A stretch of 64,000 bases of DNA from Solibacillus sp. FSL H8-0523 (GTDB taxonomy: Bacteria; Bacillota; Bacilli; Bacillales_A; Planococcaceae), in the NCBI RefSeq assembly GCF_038051985.1, contig NZ_CP150291.1, positions 620,001 through 684,000 of the forward strand, in the 5' to 3' direction. The notes beneath the pieces are model-generated. The model was not told the DNA's origin and searched no databases. It saw only the letters and a list, made by a program, of their open reading frames with translations. Of the stretch, positions 59,051 to 64,000 are shown one piece after another. The position numbers and the translations under genes were made by a program. Position 1 is the stretch's first letter; each line of letters starts with the position of its first letter.

Positions 59051-60856
59051 ATGACAAAACAAATCACGCGTTCAGAAGTACCAGAGCATTTAACATGGGA
59101 CTTAACATCAATTTTTGAGTCCGATGCAGCTTGGGAAGCGGAATTAAAAGACGTAGAAAAGCTATCAGAACAAGCAGCTAACTTTAAAGGCAAAGTTGCA
59201 GAAAGCGCGGAAAGCTTATATAAAACAATTCAATTTAGCAATCAATTATTTGAGCGCCTTCGTAAATTATATGTGTATTCACATTTAAAACACGACCAAG
59301 ATACGACGAATAGTATGTATCAGGATTTAGACGGGCGTGTACGTTCAGTTGCTTCTAAAGTAGGTGCAACATGGTCGTTCATTATTCCGGAAGTGTTAGG
59401 TTTAGATGAAGCAACGTTAACAAGCTATGTAGAAAGCTATGAGCCACTTGAGCAATTCAAACAAAGCTTAAAAGAAATTAACTTAGGTCGTCCGCATGTA
59501 TTATCTGCGGATAAAGAAGAGCTACTAGCACAAATGTCGGAAGTATCGTCTTCAGCAAGTACAACATTTAGTGCATTAAATAATGCCGATTTAGAATTCC
59601 CTAAAATTAAGGGTGAAGACGGCGAAGAAGTGCAACTTACGCATGGTAACTATATTTTGATGCTTGAAAGTGATAACCGTGAAGTACGCGAAGCGGCATT
59701 CAAAGCGGTGTACGCAACTTACGGCCAATTTAAAAACACCTTCGCAGCGACGCTTTCGGGTAATGTAAAGGCACAAAATGCCAACGCGAAAATCCGTAAC
59801 TACGATTCAGCGCGTCATGCGGCACTGAGCAATAACTTCATTCCAGAAAAAGTGTACGATCAATTAATTTCAACGATTCACGACTACTTACCAGCGCTAC
59901 ACCGTTACGTGGAATTACGTAAAAAAGTGTTAGGTGTTGATGAATTGCACATGTACGATCTATTCACGCCACTTGTTAAAGAAGTGAAAATGGAAGTAAC
60001 GTATGATGAAGCAAAGAAAACAATGGTAGAAAGCTTCGCGCCACTTGGTAAGGAATATCAAGACACTGTTCAAAAAGGCTTAGACAGCCGCTGGGTAGAC
60101 GTATTAGAAAACAAAGGGAAACGTAGCGGTGCTTACTCTTCAGGTACATTTGGGACAAACCCATACGTATTAATGAACTGGCAAAATAACGTCAACAACC
60201 TATATACATTAGCGCATGAATTTGGACACTCGATGCACAGCTATTATTCACGTGCTAACCAGCCGTACCAATATGCGGATTACTCAATCTTCGTAGCAGA
60301 GGTAGCGTCTACATGTAACGAAGAATTATTATTCGATCATTTAATGAACACATTAGATGATGAAAAACAAAAAATCTATTTATTAAATCAATGGTTAGAT
60401 GGCTTCCGCGGTACAGTATTCCGTCAAACAATGTTTGCTGAGTTCGAGCATATGATTCACGAAATGGATGCAAAAGGCGAAGCAATCACAGCGGATAAAT
60501 TAACGACTGTTTACTATGATTTAAATAAAAAATACTTCGGTGACGCTATGAAGGTAGATGAAGAAATCGGGTTAGAATGGGCACGTATACCGCATTTCTA
60601 CTACAACTATTACGTTTACCAATATGCAACAGGTCAATCAGCGGCAACGGCTTTATCGAAGCAAATTTTAGAAGAGGGTCAACCAGCTGTCGATCGTTAC
60701 ATTAACAATTTCTTGAAAGCAGGATGCTCGGACTTCCCAATTGAAGTATTAAGAGCAGCAGGCGTAGATATGGAATCTCCAGAACCAATCGCACTTGCTT
60801 GCCAAGTATTCGAAGAAAAATTAGCTGAGCTTGAAAAGTTATTATTGAATAATTAA
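59051..60856 (+). CDS. pepF: Oligoendopeptidase F
   Basis: This is a cytosolic M3-family zinc metallopeptidase that trims 7-17-residue peptides. The 601-residue product has the HEXXH motif in LAHEFGHSMHSYY (from His389), the downstream Glu in FVAEVASTCNEELLFDHL, and the C-terminal FYYNYYVYQYATGQSAATAL of the PepF group. GGTAGGGGGAAA precedes ATG 59051. It follows coiA after 65 bases and may share its transcript, as yjbF-yjbG do in B. subtilis. A terminator follows. Confidence 0.96.
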   Translation: MTKQITRSEVPEHLTWDLTSIFESDAAWEAELKDVEKLSEQAANFKGKVAESAESLYKTIQFSNQLFERLRKLYVYSHLKHDQDTTNSMYQDLDGRVRSVASKVGATWSFIIPEVLGLDEATLTSYVESYEPLEQFKQSLKEINLGRPHVLSADKEELLAQMSEVSSSASTTFSALNNADLEFPKIKGEDGEEVQLTHGNYILMLESDNREVREAAFKAVYATYGQFKNTFAATLSGNVKAQNANAKIRNYDSARHAALSNNFIPEKVYDQLISTIHDYLPALHRYVELRKKVLGVDELHMYDLFTPLVKEVKMEVTYDEAKKTMVESFAPLGKEYQDTVQKGLDSRWVDVLENKGKRSGAYSSGTFGTNPYVLMNWQNNVNNLYTLAHEFGHSMHSYYSRANQPYQYADYSIFVAEVASTCNEELLFDHLMNTLDDEKQKIYLLNQWLDGFRGTVFRQTMFAEFEHMIHEMDAKGEAITADKLTTVYYDLNKKYFGDAMKVDEEIGLEWARIPHFYYNYYVYQYATGQSAATALSKQILEEGQPAVDRYINNFLKAGCSDFPIEVLRAAGVDMESPEPIALACQVFEEKLAELEKLLLNN

Positions 60857-60865
60857 TTGCTTTTG

Positions 60866-60895
60866 AAAACGCATCTCTTTTAGGTGCGTTTTTTG
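60866..60895 (+). terminator. Terminator after pepF
   Basis: AAAACGCATC (60866-60875) pairs with GGTGCGTTTT around a seven-base loop, then T residues. Confidence 0.9.
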
Positions 60896-61053
60896 CTTAT
60901 TTAAGTGGATATTTTATTGTTTTAGCTCTTGTTGTTTAGGTTTTGAAAAAAGAGGATTGTAATTAGGTTTTTTACGGAGTCCCTCATATCAATGCTTTGT
61001 AGAGTTTAGCTACCTATTGACTGTTAAAATCTTAGTAAAACATTTTCATTTCT

Positions 61054-61068
61054 ATGGAAACGCTTACT
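61054..61068 (+). promoter_or_regulatory. CcpA (cre)-like site
   Basis: ATGGAAACGCTTACT fits the consensus W-T-G-N-A-A-N-C-G-N-W-W-N-C-A at all but the last position. It lies in a 440-bp gap after pepF without an obvious gene to control. Confidence 0.4.
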
Positions 61069-61207
61069 ATATGACGAATTTGTGAAAAAAGGCTTGTTTC
61101 GTTGCATCAATTATTATTCCGTGATAGAGTAATAAACGTGAAATAAATCACATAACAAACATACACCCCTTTGTTTGAACGTGAACATTTCTCCCATCCC
61201 CTTTGTG

Positions 61208-61258
61208 AAAAAGAGGCGCACTATCTGTCGAGGATAGGGGCGCCTCTTTTGTTTTTTT
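61208..61258. terminator. Orphan terminator-like hairpin
   Basis: AAAGAGGCGC / GCGCCTCTTT with an inner CTATC / GATAG, followed by a GTTTTTTT tract, forms a strong stem upstream of the copper-amine-oxidase-domain gene. No gene ends nearby on the plus strand, so it may end an unseen small RNA or act as a leader attenuator. Confidence 0.6.
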
Positions 61259-61334
61259 AAAATACCAAGTTGATGTAGTTAACAGTACGATGTTATAATT
61301 TCCAATAAATACTATTTTATACTTGGAGGATTTT

Positions 61335-62243
61335 ATGAGAAAAAAGATGACTATTTTATTGGGTGCTCTATTAGCATTCGTGCTAATTGTTCCTAGCACT
61401 TCATTTGCAGCAGAAAGTACTAAAACGCTTACTGGCGGGCAAATTATCGAAGGAAGAACTTTATTACCACTAAGAAGCCTTTTTGAAAGCCTTGGTGCAG
61501 AAGTAAAGTGGAACGCAAAAACAAGTACTGTTACTGCGGAAAAAGGGAATACGAAAATTGAATTAACAATAAACTCAAAAACAGTAAAAGTAAATGGTAC
61601 GAAAAAAACAATAGATGTTCCTGCAAAATTAATTAATAGTTCAACAATGGTGCCAGTTCGCTTTATTAGTGAAACTTTAGGTGCGAAAGTGGAATGGAAC
61701 AAAGAAAATAGCTATGCGCTAATTAATTATCAAGGGCAAAAAATTAAGGTGTTAGTGCAGGCAGCTAGTCAGCAAAAGCAATCGGAACTACAAACAATTA
61801 AAAGTCATGCATTAAAGGGAACAACACCTCAGTCAACGAACATCAAGGTTGGGGATACGGTTCAAAAAGTAGTAAATACTTATGGTAAAACATCTGGTGA
61901 TGGTATGAGAGAATATTACACTTTAGAATATAAGGATTTCACAGCATATTATATGGGCCTTGAAGATGGGGAAGGGACGTACTCAACTTACGATAGTAAG
62001 ACAACAATCTACAATCTTACCGCACAATTATCAAAGGCATACTCATTTGAGCAAATAAAAGCAGTTTTTGGTTCTAATTTTGAACGAGGTTATGATACGA
62101 TTCCAGGTAAAATATTTATTACTTACGATTTAGGAAGTTATAAAATCTATTTTGAAGCAGTACAAGAGGTCGATTCAGATGCAGGATATTCGATGCCTCT
62201 ACCACAATTTTCGTTTAAAACATATTCTGTAGTGAATTTTTAA
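61335..62243 (+). CDS. Secreted copper amine oxidase N-domain protein
   Basis: This 302-residue exported protein has a signal peptide of about 1-25 (ending TSFAAES), a copper-amine-oxidase N-terminal-like domain (about 30-140; EGRTLLPLRSLFESLGAEVKWN and TMVPVRFISETLGAKVEWN are its two hallmark motifs), then a C-terminal beta domain of unknown fold (about 170-300). In Firmicutes this N-domain is a non-catalytic wall or protein-binding module. TGGAGGA precedes ATG 61335. B. subtilis has no such gene between yjbG and yjbH. Confidence 0.88.
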   Translation: MRKKMTILLGALLAFVLIVPSTSFAAESTKTLTGGQIIEGRTLLPLRSLFESLGAEVKWNAKTSTVTAEKGNTKIELTINSKTVKVNGTKKTIDVPAKLINSSTMVPVRFISETLGAKVEWNKENSYALINYQGQKIKVLVQAASQQKQSELQTIKSHALKGTTPQSTNIKVGDTVQKVVNTYGKTSGDGMREYYTLEYKDFTAYYMGLEDGEGTYSTYDSKTTIYNLTAQLSKAYSFEQIKAVFGSNFERGYDTIPGKIFITYDLGSYKIYFEAVQEVDSDAGYSMPLPQFSFKTYSVVNF

Positions 62244-62267
62244 GAGTGATGCAGTATGGATTTATAT

Positions 62268-62302
62268 GATGGTTTCTGTATTATGCAGAAGCCATCTTTT
62301 TT
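62268..62302 (+). terminator. Terminator after the copper-amine-oxidase-domain gene
   Basis: GATGGTTTCTG / CAGAAGCCATC (62268-62278 with 62286-62296) is followed by T residues. Confidence 0.9.
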
Positions 62303-62390
62303 AGTTTCTATTGGACAATGCTTACAAGGAAATTTTGAGCACCAAATAAAATTGAAAGGGGCTTGAGAGGTTTTTGGGATTTCAAGAATA

Positions 62391-62420
62391 AAAAAACCAA
62401 CCTACAAATGCAGGCTGGTT
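62391..62420 (-). terminator. Terminator of the yjbI-spxH operon
   Basis: On the minus strand AACCAGCCTGCA...TGTAGGTTGGTT forms a stem and is followed by TTTTTTT. Confidence 0.85.
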
Positions 62421-62460
62421 AGAAATATTAGGATAAGTGCGAGAATTTTGTAACGCTGTG

Positions 62461-63267
62461 CTATTTTGCGCGCCAAAGTGTGACGTCGTCAGTCATGAGG
62501 CGCTCGACTTTTTGCTGGAGCATACGCTTTTTGAGCTCGCGTTCAGCAGCTTGCTCATTGATTGAATAGATCTCAGCTACTTCAGTTGTCGTTAATGTTG
62601 TAAATCGAGTAAATAAATCATCTAGTGACGGAGCAGGTTCACGAATTAATTCTTCACCTAACAGCTCCGCTAAAATATGTTCATATACCTCATATTGATA
62701 CGAACCACTTACTTTTAAGCCCTCATCCTCAATGCACTCATTGAAAAAGACGATACTTGGTACTTCTTCGACTTCCATTTCGCGTGTTAAATATAAATCA
62801 CTTTGGAACGAGCGGGCTGCTTCTTTTGAGCCAAAGTCGATCATAAATTCATTCATATCTAAATCAGCATGCTGTGCAATTTCGATTAAAGTTGCATGGG
62901 AGTTAATGTTGCGTACTTTTAGCTTTGCCACTTCTTGTACTTTGTTTAAATAGCGGAATCCAGCACGTTTCCCTTGAAGCTCTGCTGCTTTAATCGCAAT
63001 AGACGGGAGTGCGGGATGGGTAATATCCAATTCGGCTCCGGAAACACAGCCCTTCATACGGTTTGTCATACAGTTAAGTGATGATAATTCCGTACTTAGG
63101 ACATAACGACATGTAAAATAGTGACCATACTCTACTTGAAGCCTACGCAATGTTAATTGCATTGCGTGTGCGCGTTCATCAAGTGGGTCAATGAAAATGT
63201 AAAGTTCAATCGGTTTATTACATGTAGAAGGTGCTACAGGTTGCTGTAAAACTTGGACATTATTCAC
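62461..63267 (-). CDS. spxH: ClpXP adaptor SpxH (YjbH), without the CxxC pair
   Basis: SpxH (YjbH) brings Spx to ClpXP for degradation in unstressed cells. The 268-residue DsbA-like protein shows IELYIFIDPLDERAHAMQ where B. subtilis has MFVDPLCPECWS, so the CxxC pair is absent here. Other family features remain: AIKAAELQGKRAGFRYLNKVQE, EDEGLKVSGSYQYEVYEHIL and the C-terminal helices. Its start overlaps the yjbI stop (ATGA), so the two are coupled. The matching substrate gene spx is 6 kb upstream on the plus strand. Confidence 0.92.
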   Translation of the reverse strand: MNNVQVLQQPVAPSTCNKPIELYIFIDPLDERAHAMQLTLRRLQVEYGHYFTCRYVLSTELSSLNCMTNRMKGCVSGAELDITHPALPSIAIKAAELQGKRAGFRYLNKVQEVAKLKVRNINSHATLIEIAQHADLDMNEFMIDFGSKEAARSFQSDLYLTREMEVEEVPSIVFFNECIEDEGLKVSGSYQYEVYEHILAELLGEELIREPAPSLDDLFTRFTTLTTTEVAEIYSINEQAAERELKKRMLQQKVERLMTDDVTLWRAK

Positions 63268-63662
63268 TCAAATCCCTCCTCATCATTCGGCGCATTTACC
63301 ATATGGTGAGCAGTCATGACAAGGCGTTTGTAATAGACTTCACGGAATTTCCCGTCTAATCCAACCTCGTCCATTGCTTCTGCCATACATTCTAGCCATG
63401 CTTGAGCACGATCGGGTGTAATTTTAAAATGCATATGTCTCGCACGCATCATGGGATGACCATGCTCTTCGGTATAGAGGTCTGGTCCGCCAAGATACTG
63501 CGTTTGAAATTGAATCTGTTTACGAATTGTTTCAGAAAAATCTTTAGGGAAAATGGGAATTAGTAAAGGGTGCTTCGCCACTCGAGAGTAGAACGCATTC
63601 ATTAATTCAGAAAGCTTTTCAGCGCCGATTTCCTCATAAGGAACCGTATATTTTCGATTCAT
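63264..63662 (-). CDS. yjbI: Truncated hemoglobin, YjbI-like (group II)
   Basis: This 132-residue truncated 2-on-2 globin has the segments FYSRVAKHPLLIPIFP, QFQTQYLGGPDLYTEEHG and MRARHMHFKITPDRAQAWLECM (proximal-His helix). Such globins bind oxygen; B. subtilis YjbI has peroxidase-like activity and affects TasA. ATG 63662 follows AAAGGAGT (63670-63677); upstream in-frame codons lack a ribosome site. It is translationally coupled to spxH. Confidence 0.93.
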   Translation of the reverse strand: MNRKYTVPYEEIGAEKLSELMNAFYSRVAKHPLLIPIFPKDFSETIRKQIQFQTQYLGGPDLYTEEHGHPMMRARHMHFKITPDRAQAWLECMAEAMDEVGLDGKFREVYYKRLVMTAHHMVNAPNDEEGFE

Positions 63663-63773
63663 TTGTTGTACTCCTTTGTGTCTTACTTCGTCCATATTAT
63701 CAATGATAACCCATTTATGTAATGAATGTTTCATTTGGGCGATACAATTATTCTAGCAACGTAAAGCAGTTTT

Positions 63774-63814
63774 AACAAATAAAGTGCCCTACAAAATATT
63801 TTGAAGGGCGCTTT
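63774..63814 (-). terminator. Terminator after the CwlQ-like gene
   Basis: On the minus strand AAAGCGCCCT...AGGGCACTTT forms a stem of about 10 bp followed by a T-rich run, just past the stop codon at 63817. Confidence 0.75.
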
Positions 63815-63816
63815 CC

Positions 63817-64000
63817 TTAAGCATTAAAGTAATTTAACACGTTTTTTACATAGTTCTGTGTTTCTGTAAATGGCGGGATGCCACCGTATTTATTTACGTT
63901 ACCAGGCCCTGCGTTATAAGCAGCAAGTGCGGTTTCGATATTATTATCGAACTTGTCCAACATTTGGCGTAAATATTTCGCGCCACCCATAATATTTTGC
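63817..64000 (-). CDS. Lytic transglycosylase C-terminus, CwlQ/YjbJ-like (partial)
   Basis: The last 61 codons of a minus-strand gene are visible and the rest lies beyond the window. The fragment contains SLT-domain motifs [29 protein letters not shown] and a final [13 protein letters not shown], diagnostic of lysozyme-like lytic transglycosylases that cleave peptidoglycan glycan strands. In B. subtilis yjbJ (cwlQ) occupies this place beside yjbI and yjbH. Confidence 0.88.
   Translation of the reverse strand, partial: QNIMGGAKYLRQMLDKFDNNIETALAAYNAGPGNVNKYGGIPPFTETQNYVKNVLNYFNA

Noticed and set aside
61148-61702. A 184-codon minus-strand frame
   Set aside because: It is antisense to the signal-peptide-bearing copper-amine-oxidase-domain gene and shows no family features.

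Overview
The window is about 64 kb of low-GC Firmicutes chromosome. Gene content and order point to a Bacillales relative of Lysinibacillus/Solibacillus (Planococcaceae). The signs are Bacillus-type fliD/fliS, secA, prfB, ftsEX, minJ, comK, mecA, spx, addAB and fabH-fabF neighbourhoods, an S-layer-homology (SLH) anchored surface protein, a trpS T-box and many Gram-positive terminators. The genus is inferred from gene families and synteny; no 16S gene is present.

Layout. 1-7771 (minus): the first ~2590 codons of a giant secreted protein with three SLH domains, twelve FIVAR-type repeats (four of them identical 225-bp copies) and a long beta-rich tail cut by the window edge. 8042-10481: flagellar cap operon fliD-fliT-fliS. 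10564-17838: pgcA, a PilZ protein, hpf, secA and prfB with its programmed +1 frameshift. 17988-19243: competence island with a YhjD-like gene, comK (minus) and an IDEAL-domain gene. 19386-25533: uvrB-uvrA, then a YvlB-like DUF4097 gene behind a sigma-W-type promoter. 25881-32945: ftsE-ftsX, a CwlO/PcsB-like M23 hydrolase, a ResA-like thioredoxin, ctpB and minJ. 33102-43962: a TVP38 membrane protein, addB-addA, a DUF418 protein, yisK and yisL. 44775-49077: a membrane-anchored GH13-like protein lacking catalytic residues, then yitU (minus), yitV, yitW and fnr (minus). 49250-55523: an N-domain-less ClpB under CtsR boxes, a DUF2929 protein, fabH-fabF behind a FapR-type operator, and trpS (minus) with a T-box. 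56298-64000: spx, mecA, coiA, pepF, a copper-amine-oxidase-N-domain protein, then (minus) yjbI-spxH and a partial cwlQ-like transglycosylase.

How the genes connect. Several parts belong to one proteostasis/competence network: comK, its adaptor MecA, coiA, Spx, the Spx adaptor SpxH and a ClpB disaggregase. The ftsEX / M23 hydrolase / CtpB / MinJ run serves division and wall hydrolysis. AddAB, UvrAB and CoiA handle DNA.

The most unusual sequence is non-coding. Three long inter-operon gaps (16.2-16.7, 28.9-29.5 and 44.0-44.6 kb) hold members of two structured repeat families. In one family the central hairpin differs between copies while base-pairing is kept. A fourth, unrelated inverted-end repeat lies before addB.
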